Assembly: GCF_900453205.1 (NCBI RefSeq)
Contig: NZ_UGQU01000001.1
Coordinates: forward strand, 434,001 to 498,000
Length of the DNA: 64,000 bases
Direction of reading: 5' to 3'
Source: Moraxella lacunata
GTDB taxonomy: Bacteria; Pseudomonadota; Gammaproteobacteria; Pseudomonadales; Moraxellaceae
Both the position numbers and the translations under genes were made by a program. Of this stretch, positions 28,279 through 36,435 are shown piece by piece. Positions within the stretch are counted from its first letter, which is position 1. Each line of letters begins with the position of its first letter. Below the pieces are notes generated by a model. It saw only the letters and a program-made list of their open reading frames with translations. It did not search any database and was not told the origin of the DNA.

Positions 28279-28295
28279 TTTTTATTTTAAGATTT

Positions 28296-28428
28296 GGTAT
28301 TGTTAATTGAGTATACTTTTCTAGAAAGCCGTTCGTGGTGAGCTTGTCGAACCATAACGGTTTTCCTAGACTTCGACAAGCTCAGTCCGAACGGAAAACC
28401 TTAAAATCTATCTTTATTTAACAATACC
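28296..28428. mobile_element. 133-bp IS1-related MITE, copy 1
   Basis: The ends GGTATTGTTAA and TTAACAATACC flank an inner palindrome (CCGTTCG...TGAGCTTGTCGAA / TTCGACAAGCTCA...CGAACGG). The 8-bp target duplication TAAGATTT lies at 28288-28295 and 28429-28436. Its sequence appears identical to the five other copies in the window. It sits between two genes of the roadblock/GTPase cluster. Confidence 0.93.
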
Positions 28429-28513
28429 TAAGATTTTTTAAATTTTCATTTTAGACTATTGTTTTATTTTTGTTTTTACCTGTGACCGCTAGGGTCTGGT
28501 TGTTGGAGACAAT

Positions 28514-29665
28514 ATGGCATTAAAAATATTATTGGCAGGTTTTTCAGGCCCGAGTGCTGGGGCATTGACCTTATTATTGCAACGCAATTATCCCGATGTG
28601 GAGTATTTGGTGTTAGAACGCTGTTTTAGTGATGATTTACGCCTAACCCTGCCCACGCTTGGTAGAAGTGCTGATGATGCCTTTGCTGCCATCGTCAATC
28701 TTGATGGTGTGGGCATGTCACTTTTTAACGACCAACACATCAAAAACTTGGTGGATTTTTTGGATTTTCGGGCGTCTTTATTATTGACACGCAGTAATAT
28801 CAGACAGTGGCAAAATGCTGACTTTCTGCCCCATGCCACCAGTTTCTTTTTAAGCACGCCTTATACCAAACAAGACATGGAAGCGGCACTCTCCCAGCTT
28901 GTCAGTACCGCTACTCGTCTACAAGAAAACCCCGCCGATGCCGCCAAAAACCGTGCCTTAATCCGCACCAAAGCCGTGGGGCATCTGGACGATAACGATG
29001 CCACCCCAAGCAGTGCCATTCAAAGTCGCAGTGAAGATGGTGAGTTCATCCAAAGCGTGATTAGTACCTGTTTTAGTGGTGTTTGCCCCAATAATGTCAT
29101 GTATGAACTCATTGAAATTTTCTCCCAAGAACATCCCTTTAAAGTAGCAGTCGGTAACCAAACGGTCTATGTTTATCCCAAAAAATCCATCGCCTTGGTA
29201 CAAAGCCTTGAACGCTTGCTTGACTATTTCTCAGTGGCAGGCAACTGTCAAGTCCTAAAAACCAAAATCACCAACATTCCTTTGGTCGAAGGTGAATTTG
29301 ATCGTGTGCTTGAAAATATCAAAAGCGAAGGCTATCGCCGTTATTCGCTAAACAGTTTTTTATGGCAAATCTATTCGGTCATCTTGCCTGCCCGTATCAA
29401 CGTGCCCAGAAATACCCTAAAATTAAAAATCCGCTACATGCCCAACTTCTCAGGCATGAAAGACATCCCTGAGTACGTGCATGCGGTCGTGTCATCATGT
29501 TTGGTTGTCCCCAAAAACCTTGACCAACTTGACATGGTGTTTGGCGAGTTAACCCAAAAAAACCCGTCCATTCTGCATCGCATATTCTTGCTATCCATTC
29601 TGTCAGGGTCAGCAGACATTGATGTACTAAAACGCTCGTTCTATGCCGCAAACCCCCCCCCTTAG
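28514..29665 (+). CDS. Receiver-like protein of the GTPase/roadblock cluster, C-terminus set by a C9 tract
   Basis: A 383-residue soluble protein. The first 130 residues look like a Rossmann or response-regulator-type alpha/beta domain (ALKILLAGFSGPSAGALTLLL, AAIVNLDGVGMS, ASLLLTRSNI) without the usual Asp/Asp/Lys phospho-acceptor set. The rest (about 180-380) is an unrecognised alpha/beta domain. The frame ends in Pro-Pro-Pro-stop within nine C residues (29653-29661). With ten or seven C the frame would run on for 46 residues to a TAA at 29800-29802, ending LLSKLSF. A GGAG site precedes the ATG. Family function unknown. Confidence 0.7.
   Translation: MALKILLAGFSGPSAGALTLLLQRNYPDVEYLVLERCFSDDLRLTLPTLGRSADDAFAAIVNLDGVGMSLFNDQHIKNLVDFLDFRASLLLTRSNIRQWQNADFLPHATSFFLSTPYTKQDMEAALSQLVSTATRLQENPADAAKNRALIRTKAVGHLDDNDATPSSAIQSRSEDGEFIQSVISTCFSGVCPNNVMYELIEIFSQEHPFKVAVGNQTVYVYPKKSIALVQSLERLLDYFSVAGNCQVLKTKITNIPLVEGEFDRVLENIKSEGYRRYSLNSFLWQIYSVILPARINVPRNTLKLKIRYMPNFSGMKDIPEYVHAVVSSCLVVPKNLDQLDMVFGELTQKNPSILHRIFLLSILSGSADIDVLKRSFYAANPPP
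29653..29661 (+). repeat. Poly-C (C9) tract in coding sequence
   Basis: Nine consecutive C at the 3' end of the receiver-like gene. The current length places TAG right after the tract; +1 or -2 bases would add a 46-residue C-terminal tail. Such tracts slip at high frequency in Moraxella, Neisseria and Haemophilus contingency loci. Confidence 0.9.
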
Positions 29666-29833
29666 ATAAAATCCTAAGTGAAGAAGAGATAAAGCTCGTT
29701 AGCGAGCCTGAACCTATGCCTGAGCTTACCCCCAACAAGGGTGTTGCCCAAGCTGCCAAAACTGGATTTTTTAAACGACTGCTTAGCAAACTGTCATTTT
29801 AATCACAACACCAATCATGAGACGGAGAGTATA

Positions 29834-30382
29834 ATGAGCATTATTGACGAAGCCCGTGAACAAACTTACAAACTCATCATCGCAGGTCCTGTGGGGGCAG
29901 GCAAGACAGCTGCCATTCAAGTGCTGTCCGACAAAGGCGTAGTAACCACCGATGAAGTGGCGTCCGATGATGTCAAACTCATGAAAAAAACCACCACAGT
30001 CGCCATGGACTATGGGGTCATGATACTAGACAGTGGCGAGCAGGTGCGACTGTACGGCACCCCCGGTCAGAGACGTTTTGATTTTATGTGGGAGATTCTA
30101 AGCGAGAACGCCTTGGGGCTTATCCTACTACTTAATGCCGAAGAGCAAGACCCTGTGGGCGACCTAGATTATTATCTGGATGCTTTCTCACCGCTCATCA
30201 AAGGCAGTGCCTTAGTAGTTGGTGTGACCCATGCTGAGAACATGCCTTGGGATTTGCATGACGCACTCTCAGAGCGACTGGTCGAGCGTGGCGTTGCCGC
30301 TAACGTGATGGTGGTCGATGCTCGTGACCGTGAACAGATGCGTCGCATGGTGCGTTCACTCATCTACATGATTTCATCTTAA
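29834..30382 (+). CDS. Ras-like small GTPase (MglA/Gtr-type)
   Basis: A 182-residue small GTPase. The P-loop GPVGAGKT lies at about residues 18-25, switch I carries a TTTVAMDYG stretch, and switch II is YGTPGQRRFDFMWEIL, in which the usual D in DxxG is replaced within GTPGQ, as in MglA-family proteins. The base-recognition motif is degenerate (GVTHAEN instead of NKxD). ATG 29834 follows a GGAGAG site; an upstream in-frame start at 29741 overlaps the previous gene's reading extension and is rejected. Co-oriented with the roadblock gene, it is the probable switch of the cluster. Confidence 0.87.
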   Translation: MSIIDEAREQTYKLIIAGPVGAGKTAAIQVLSDKGVVTTDEVASDDVKLMKKTTTVAMDYGVMILDSGEQVRLYGTPGQRRFDFMWEILSENALGLILLLNAEEQDPVGDLDYYLDAFSPLIKGSALVVGVTHAENMPWDLHDALSERLVERGVAANVMVVDARDREQMRRMVRSLIYMISS

Positions 30383-30404
30383 CTTTTCTATTCGGTAACC
30401 GAAC

Positions 30405-31028
30405 ATGCCAAACGACCGCCAAAATCCCTACCTTGCTCTTACGCCATCTGGTGTCATGCATGCCTTTACTGATGCCAGTCCCAACGAAAAACAGCAAGCC
30501 CTGCAAGCACTCGTCTCACAAAGCCACTCCATGCCTACCGAAGAGTGGTTGGGCAAATACTCGCACGAATGGCTTGACGAGTTTAATGAAAAAGGCTGGG
30601 TACAACGCCTATCGCAAGATTTGCCCGCCCCTAATATGCCACTGGATAAATTTTTGCCTTATGTTGTGGCAAGCCTATCTGGCACACGCAAAGCCGCCAT
30701 CGGCTCTAACGAAGGCTTTTGCCTGGCTCGCATTGGCTATACCACTGATGAAGCCGACAGACTGGCAGTGGCAGGGGCAGACTTTTTTGACTTTTTTGTA
30801 CGGCAACGTGAGCGTGGGCTTGCCATCGCCGAACAAGCCGTGTCGCTCTTTGATGATGTCGCCCTACTGATGCCTACCACCAGTTTTATGTTTTTGTGGA
30901 TTGATGGTACAGGCTATGTGCTGATACTAGATGGTGAGCCTTTGACCAATAACCGAGCTTTGGTGGAGCTGGTTTGGGCGATTAAGACATCGGGGCTACG
31001 GTTTAGTAAGGGTGATGACAACTCATAA
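30405..31028 (+). CDS. Hypothetical protein, last gene of the GTPase cluster
   Basis: A 207-residue soluble protein without a recognised domain, 22 bp downstream of the GTPase and so probably co-transcribed. An N-terminal helical segment (SPNEKQQALQALVSQSHSMP) precedes WLDEFNEKGWVQRLSQDLPAP, and the C-terminal half alternates strands and helices (SLFDDVALLMPTTSFMFLWI, GYVLILDGEPLTNNRALVELVW) in a way that could be a divergent roadblock-like fold. Function unknown; a role as effector or regulator of the neighbouring GTPase is inference from position only. Confidence 0.65.
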   Translation: MPNDRQNPYLALTPSGVMHAFTDASPNEKQQALQALVSQSHSMPTEEWLGKYSHEWLDEFNEKGWVQRLSQDLPAPNMPLDKFLPYVVASLSGTRKAAIGSNEGFCLARIGYTTDEADRLAVAGADFFDFFVRQRERGLAIAEQAVSLFDDVALLMPTTSFMFLWIDGTGYVLILDGEPLTNNRALVELVWAIKTSGLRFSKGDDNS

Positions 31029-31045
31029 GCCATACATAAATAGCC

Positions 31046-32806
31046 CTACCCAAGCACCACCCTTTTATCATGAAACGGTAGCAGGGTACTTCTATGCCCC
31101 ACACTCACAATAATCGCTTGGGGTAGCTCGCCCCTTAGCGTGGTATAAAGGGCGGTCTCGGTCGGCTCATCTAGGGCAGATGTCGTCTCATCAAGAAACA
31201 CCACAGACGGCTTAACAAGTAACGCCCGCACAAACGCCACTCGCTGTAACTCCCCTGGGGATAGATTAACCTGCCAATCGCTGTCCACATCTAGGGCGTG
31301 AATGTGCTTACCCAGATGACAACGAGTCATAACCGCCTTTATCTCATCATCGTTTGCCTGTATGTCAGGATAGCAAATGGCATCTCGTAGTGTGCCTTGT
31401 GGCATATAGGGGCGTTGGGGCAAAAATAGCGTTTTGGCATCTGGCATAGCTACTTGCCCTGTTGTGCCAAAAGGATAAATCCCTGCCATCGCCTTTAACA
31501 GCGTGGTTTTGCCTGTGCCTGACGTGCCTTGTATGAGTAGAGCCTCTCCTGCGTGTAGCGTGATGTTAATGCCGTCAATCAACACCTTGTCATCAGATGT
31601 TTTTATGCCAAAGTCGTTTAAAATCAATATCTTATCATCATGTTTTACCGTTGATTTGCCAAGTGGCGTATCATCTAGCACATCAAGGCGAGTCAAAAAG
31701 CCATACAGACGGTTTAGCCGTGCTTGATACAGCGTAAATGTTTCATAAAACAGCCGAAAAAACGACAACGCCCGCATGAGTCGGTTAAACGACTGCACCG
31801 TTTGGTGCATATCGCCCAATTTTATCTCGCCTGCAAAAAAGCGTGGGGCTTGGAGCATGAGTGGCAGTAGCATGGCAAACTGCGTTACACCCGTATTAAA
31901 GCCGTCAAGCCCAAGCATACGCCGAACTATCGCCCAACGGTTATCAATAATCGCCCCGAACCGCCCTGCCAAATGGCGTTTTTCTTGGCGTTCGCCATCA
32001 TAAAAAGCAATACTCTCGGCATTGTCCGCCACTCGAATGAGCGAATAACGATAATCGCCATGCAAACGCTCTTTATCAAAATTAAGCCGAATAAGCGGTC
32101 GCCCAATCCACACCGACAAAGCAGTCGCCACAATGATAAAGGCATAAATAAAAAATACCACACCTTTTGGTACACTCACGCCAAGCACACTCAAAATCCC
32201 CGACAGCCCCCACAAAATAATCGTAAACTCAATAATAGACATCACAGCATTGATGACCCCACGCACCATCTCTACGGTGGTTGTGATAAATTCCCTAGCG
32301 TCCTGCTCAATACGCTGGTCGATGTTATCAGGGGTGCGTAGGTCGTGGGTGTGTTTTAGGCGGTAGTAGTTTTTGTGCGACAGATAGCGGTCAAGTAGCA
32401 CGGCATTGAGTCGCTCCAACCACTTGATTTCAAAGGCTTCACCCACAAACCTATCCACCACCTCCTGCCCCACCTTAAACATCATCAAACTGGCATTTAA
32501 CAAGGCAAAAAACCGAAACGCCTGCGTGTCCATGTCTTGTAATGAGCTGTACAATTTATTATAAAATTGGGTGTTTAGCACGCTGATTTTAACTTCCAAA
32601 AGCACAAAGAAAATCAACACACCAATCATCAAAAGAGCTTTGGCGGTGTTGGCACGGTTTAGGCAAGGCTTGGCGATGTGCCAAAATTTTTTGCCAAAAG
32701 GGGTAAATTGTAACGCCCACACCGACACGCCAAGCACCAACGCCACCCAAAAAAACGCCTTAAATAACCAAAATACCGCCGTGATAAGCTCGTGTTGCCA
32801 ATCCAT
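31046..32806 (-). CDS. ABC transporter with fused permease and ATPase (YddA/ABCD, SbmA-like type)
   Basis: A 586-residue half-transporter: N-terminal SbmA/BacA-like transmembrane domain (about 1-340, with EVKISVLNTQFYNKLYSSLQ and the family block NIDQRIEQDAREF), then an ATPase with Walker A GTSGTGKTT, signature LSPGELQRVAFVRAL, Walker B SVVFLDETTSALD and H-loop SVGHR. This architecture matches YddA and the peroxisomal ABCD proteins; relatives import cobalamin, peptides or fatty-acyl compounds. Convergent with the GTPase cluster. Substrate unknown. Confidence 0.85.
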   Translation of the reverse strand: MDWQHELITAVFWLFKAFFWVALVLGVSVWALQFTPFGKKFWHIAKPCLNRANTAKALLMIGVLIFFVLLEVKISVLNTQFYNKLYSSLQDMDTQAFRFFALLNASLMMFKVGQEVVDRFVGEAFEIKWLERLNAVLLDRYLSHKNYYRLKHTHDLRTPDNIDQRIEQDAREFITTTVEMVRGVINAVMSIIEFTIILWGLSGILSVLGVSVPKGVVFFIYAFIIVATALSVWIGRPLIRLNFDKERLHGDYRYSLIRVADNAESIAFYDGERQEKRHLAGRFGAIIDNRWAIVRRMLGLDGFNTGVTQFAMLLPLMLQAPRFFAGEIKLGDMHQTVQSFNRLMRALSFFRLFYETFTLYQARLNRLYGFLTRLDVLDDTPLGKSTVKHDDKILILNDFGIKTSDDKVLIDGINITLHAGEALLIQGTSGTGKTTLLKAMAGIYPFGTTGQVAMPDAKTLFLPQRPYMPQGTLRDAICYPDIQANDDEIKAVMTRCHLGKHIHALDVDSDWQVNLSPGELQRVAFVRALLVKPSVVFLDETTSALDEPTETALYTTLRGELPQAIIVSVGHRSTLLPFHDKRVVLG

Positions 32807-32828
32807 AAATTGCCTTGTTTTTTAAAAA

Positions 32829-32860
32829 TAAAAACCCTTTTTCATCACGAAAAAGGGCAG
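32829..32860 (-). terminator. Terminator of the TonB receptor gene
   Basis: The stem CCCTTTTT / AAAAAGGG with a CATCACG loop is followed on the minus strand by a TTTTTATTTTT tract, just after the receptor stop codon. Confidence 0.8.
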
Positions 32861-32873
32861 AGGGTGCGTGTTA

Positions 32874-35012
32874 TCAATATTCAAAAGTCAAAGTCGCACG
32901 AATGTTGCGTGGCTCGCCATAAGAGATGAGCTGTGCGTTTGGCGTTGTACCGATAAGATAGTCTTTATCGGTCAAGTTTTTGACCGCCAGACCTAAGCCC
33001 CAATTTTTGGCTTCATAACCTGCCTTAACATCAAGCACGGTATAGGCTGGCAAATCCATAAAGCTCGTGCCACGCCATGCCGTCCGCTCGCCTTGGTAGC
33101 GGATACCACCGCCCACATACCAGCCCAAACGGTCAGGGCTAAAATGGTACTGCGTGGAGACGGACGCAGAGTGCTTGGGAATTTGACTGATACGCTTGCC
33201 AATGTCGGCTGTGGTGGTGCTTTTTGTGATTTTGGCGGTTGGGGTGTGGGTGTATGAACCTGAGATGTTCCATTGGTTGTTTAGAACAAGGGCGGTTTCA
33301 AGCTCAATGCCTTTGGTGCGTTGCTCGCCCACCAAGGCTGAGTAGTTTTGGGCTTCGCCTTTGTCATCATAGACCGTCTCGGCAACGTTTTTGCGGGTGA
33401 TGTCATAAGCGGACACATAGCCTTGCAAGCGTTTGTCAAAGCCTTGGAATTTTACGCCAATTTCACGGTTTTGTCCTGTTTCTGGGTCAAGGGTCTTGCC
33501 GTCTGCACCGATGTCGGTATTTTGCAAAAATGACGTGCCAACGCTCACATAAGGGGCAAATTTGCCTTGATAATCATACATGGCGGAGACATTGCCCGTC
33601 CAAGCGGTGTCGGAGGCTTTGGTAGTTTTGGCAGTCAAGCCGTCCGCTTGCTCGGTGCTTGCCCAGTCATGGCGAACACCTGCCCCAAAAATCCAGTCGT
33701 TGTAGCGGATATTGTCTTTGGCGTACAGTCCTGCGTATTGAGTGCGTGTTAGCCAATCACGGGTTTTACTCACTTTGCCTGTGCCTGTGTAGGTATAATC
33801 GGGGGCATTGGCATCAAATTTTTCGTTGGCATTGGCACGGGTAATCACATAACTGCTTTTTTCACGGAGCAGGTCAAGCCCCACCGTCAATTCATGATTG
33901 AATGAGCCTGTGTCAAAATACGCCTCCAAGCGGTTATCCATGGTAATCATGGTGTCGTTTTTGTCTTGGGTATTGACTTGACGGGTAATTTGCCCATTTT
34001 CATAAAATTTGTTGTAGCCTGTGGCGAGCGTGGGGTTACCGTCCGTGTCGGTTTTGGTATAGGCAAAAATTGATTTTAGCTTGATGTTGTCATTTAAAAC
34101 ATGAGCAAAATCGTAGCCTAAGCGTAAGGTATTTTGTTTGTCAATATTTTGTGGCAAACCAAAAAACGTACTGGACGCATATTTTTCGTGGGCATTACGC
34201 ACGGTTTTTTCGCCTTTGGCGTTTATGGTATTGTTATGTGGCAAGCCTTGCTGGCGGAGATATTCACGCCATTGATAACTGCCCAAAAGGGTCAAATCGG
34301 TCTTATCACCCAAATCAAACGTATAACTTGGGGCAATGTAGTTATCTTTAAAAAAGACGTGGTCGGTTGCATCATCACGGTCAGAAAACCGCCCATTTAG
34401 GCGAAACGCTCCTTTTTTACTGTCGTTTGGGGCGTAGTTTAGGTCATAGGCAAATTCTTTGTTGTTAAAACTGCCAACCGTAACTTTACCTTTGGCAAAG
34501 GTCTCGCTGTCAGGGCGTTTTGAGGTGATATTAACAATCCCACTTGGCAATGCCATGCCGTAGCCTGTGGTGGTTGTGCCTTTGACCACTTCTATGCTGT
34601 CTGCCCCCGCTATGTCCCACGCTCGTAGGTTATTAGATGACATCTGCACCCGCATACCGTCCACATACATTTGGTTAGATGATACCTGCCCACGAATAAT
34701 AAAGTCGTCCCACCCACGCCGACCCTGCACGCCTGATGACACGCCTGCCACATTTTCCAAAAGCTCGGCAACGGTGCTGGCTTGTTTTTGCTCTACCTGC
34801 TGTGGGGTTAGCACGCTCACTGACTGGGCGGTCTCATACAGGGGACTGTCGTCTTTTAAGGAATTGGGCGTGATGGCGACATATTTGCCTGCTTCTTTGG
34901 AGATGGTGATGACCTCATGCCCTAGCATGACAGTCGGTTCGCCATCATTTGCCCAAGTGTCAGTCGCCACAAGCACGGCAACGCTTAATAAAGACAAGGG
35001 GAATTTACGCAT
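32874..35012 (-). CDS. TonB-dependent siderophore receptor
   Basis: A 712-residue outer-membrane receptor. Signal peptide of about 21 residues (ending DTWA), then a TonB-box-like EVITISKEAG, a plug domain (about 50-160 with SVSVLTPQQVEQKQASTVAE and GRRGWDDFIIRGQ), and a 22-stranded barrel. The final signature NIRATLTFEY ends in an aromatic residue. The plug motif NVAGVSSGVQGRRG and general pattern match the FhuE/FpvA/FoxA siderophore-receptor group (TIGR01783-like) rather than heme or transferrin receptors. A candidate Fur box lies just upstream, consistent with iron repression. The siderophore is unknown. Confidence 0.9.
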   Translation of the reverse strand: MRKFPLSLLSVAVLVATDTWANDGEPTVMLGHEVITISKEAGKYVAITPNSLKDDSPLYETAQSVSVLTPQQVEQKQASTVAELLENVAGVSSGVQGRRGWDDFIIRGQVSSNQMYVDGMRVQMSSNNLRAWDIAGADSIEVVKGTTTTGYGMALPSGIVNITSKRPDSETFAKGKVTVGSFNNKEFAYDLNYAPNDSKKGAFRLNGRFSDRDDATDHVFFKDNYIAPSYTFDLGDKTDLTLLGSYQWREYLRQQGLPHNNTINAKGEKTVRNAHEKYASSTFFGLPQNIDKQNTLRLGYDFAHVLNDNIKLKSIFAYTKTDTDGNPTLATGYNKFYENGQITRQVNTQDKNDTMITMDNRLEAYFDTGSFNHELTVGLDLLREKSSYVITRANANEKFDANAPDYTYTGTGKVSKTRDWLTRTQYAGLYAKDNIRYNDWIFGAGVRHDWASTEQADGLTAKTTKASDTAWTGNVSAMYDYQGKFAPYVSVGTSFLQNTDIGADGKTLDPETGQNREIGVKFQGFDKRLQGYVSAYDITRKNVAETVYDDKGEAQNYSALVGEQRTKGIELETALVLNNQWNISGSYTHTPTAKITKSTTTADIGKRISQIPKHSASVSTQYHFSPDRLGWYVGGGIRYQGERTAWRGTSFMDLPAYTVLDVKAGYEAKNWGLGLAVKNLTDKDYLIGTTPNAQLISYGEPRNIRATLTFEY

Positions 35013-35031
35013 GATATAAAATACCCAATAA

Positions 35032-35052
35032 AAATGATAATGAGTTATATTA
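35032..35052 (-). promoter_or_regulatory. Candidate Fur box upstream of the siderophore receptor
   Basis: AAATGATAATGAGTTATATT matches the hexamer pattern (GATAAT repeats) of Fur sites in most positions and lies about 20-40 bases upstream of the receptor ATG. This fits iron-regulated expression. Confidence 0.5.
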
Positions 35053-35309
35053 TGTATTATATTTTTAAATGGCTGTGTAATACTATTGCAAAAATGATTT
35101 ATTTTTTTAATTTATTAATTTTGTTTTTTAAATAAAATGCTTTGGATTTTATTTTGACCATATTTAAACATTCATAAACCCATCACAAAATTAAACCAAT
35201 ACCCAACCATTTTTTAAAAATTTTTATACTTTCATTCCAAAGACTATTGTCATCACTGTGTAACTCCTCTATAATAAAAGTCATCATATTGTTACACAAG
35301 GAATTCGCC

Positions 35310-36335
35310 ATGACAGCCATCAATGCCAAATTTCCCAAACTCATCGGCATAAGTATGCTAAGTGCTTTATTGTTTGCTTGCGGTGGCGATAAGCCAGCCC
35401 AAAACCAAAGCCAAGAGAACAAACCAGCAACCAACACCACCGCCAGCAAATCCATCGCCATCACCGCCATTGTAGAACACCCTGCCTTAGATGAGGTGCG
35501 TCAAGGGGCGATTGAGGAGCTTGGTAATGCAGGCTTTAAAGAAGGCGAAAACCTCAAAATCAACTTCCAATCCGCCCAAGGCAATCCTGCAACCGCAGGA
35601 CAAATCGCCAAACAGTTCGTGGCGGACAACCCTGATGTCATCATCGCCATCGCCACCCCTTCCGCCCAAGCAGTCGTCTCTGCCACAAACAGCATTCCTG
35701 TGGTATTCTCTGCCGTAACAGACCCTGTCGAAGCCAAACTGGTACCCAAGCTCGATGGCTCTGGTACAAACGTAACAGGGGCGTCAGACATGTTGCCACT
35801 TGAACCACAGATTGAGCTTATCAAAGAGCTCATCCCCAATGTCAAAAACATCGGTTTTGTGTACAGTCCAGGAGAGGTAAACTCAACCGTAACTTTGCGT
35901 AACCTAAAGACCATCGCCCAAGCACAAGGTCTCACCATCATTGAGGCTCCTGCCCAAAAAACATCAGACATCGCCATGGCAGCCCAGAGCCTCGTGGGCA
36001 AGGTAGAGGTTATCTACACCCCCACCGACAATAACGTCCTTAGTGCTTATGAAGCACTCGCCAAGGTCGCCAAAGAATCCAAAACCCCTCTCATCGGCTC
36101 AAATACCGACACTGTCGAACGGGGTGCAATCGCTGCATTGGGTGTCAATTATCATGACTTAGGTGTCCAAACAGGTAAAATCACCGCTCGCATTCTACAG
36201 GGCGAAAAAGCAGGCAATATTGCCATTTATCGTGCCAGTGAGCTTGACCTTCATGTCAGCCCAAAAAATGCCAGTGAGCAAGGTGTTAACCTACCTCAAA
36301 GCATACTGGACAAAGCCAAAAAAGTCGTTGAATGA
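35310..36335 (+). CDS. ABC transporter substrate-binding lipoprotein (TrpX/ABC_sub_bind family)
   Basis: A 341-residue lipoprotein: signal peptide with lipobox LFAC (Cys24), a Gln/Asn/Thr-rich linker, then the ABC_sub_bind two-lobe fold (ITAIVEHPALDEVRQGAIEEL, FVADNPDVIIAIATPSAQAV, NIGFVYSPGEVNS, GSNTDTVERGAIAALGVNYHDLG). This family includes TrpX-type tryptophan/tyrosine binders and other amino-acid binders. ATG 35310 follows CAAGGAATTCGCC; an in-frame start at 35247 lacks one. Followed by a strong hairpin and then its permease and ATPase genes, the canonical trpXYZ layout. Confidence 0.87.
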   Translation: MTAINAKFPKLIGISMLSALLFACGGDKPAQNQSQENKPATNTTASKSIAITAIVEHPALDEVRQGAIEELGNAGFKEGENLKINFQSAQGNPATAGQIAKQFVADNPDVIIAIATPSAQAVVSATNSIPVVFSAVTDPVEAKLVPKLDGSGTNVTGASDMLPLEPQIELIKELIPNVKNIGFVYSPGEVNSTVTLRNLKTIAQAQGLTIIEAPAQKTSDIAMAAQSLVGKVEVIYTPTDNNVLSAYEALAKVAKESKTPLIGSNTDTVERGAIAALGVNYHDLGVQTGKITARILQGEKAGNIAIYRASELDLHVSPKNASEQGVNLPQSILDKAKKVVE

Positions 36336-36346
36336 TTTGTTATGAC

Positions 36347-36375
36347 CACTCCCCCACTATTGGGTGGGGGTTTTG
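36347..36375 (+). terminator. Attenuating hairpin between binding-protein and permease genes
   Basis: CTCCCCCAC / GTGGGGG with a short TATTGG loop is followed by TTTTGTTGTTTT. In ABC operons such intercistronic hairpins let the binding protein be made in excess over the membrane parts. Confidence 0.8.
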
Positions 36376-36435
36376 TTGTTTTATACTACATGGCTTAAGT
36401 CTATATTAGCCATCTATCATCAAGAGTAAAAAAAT

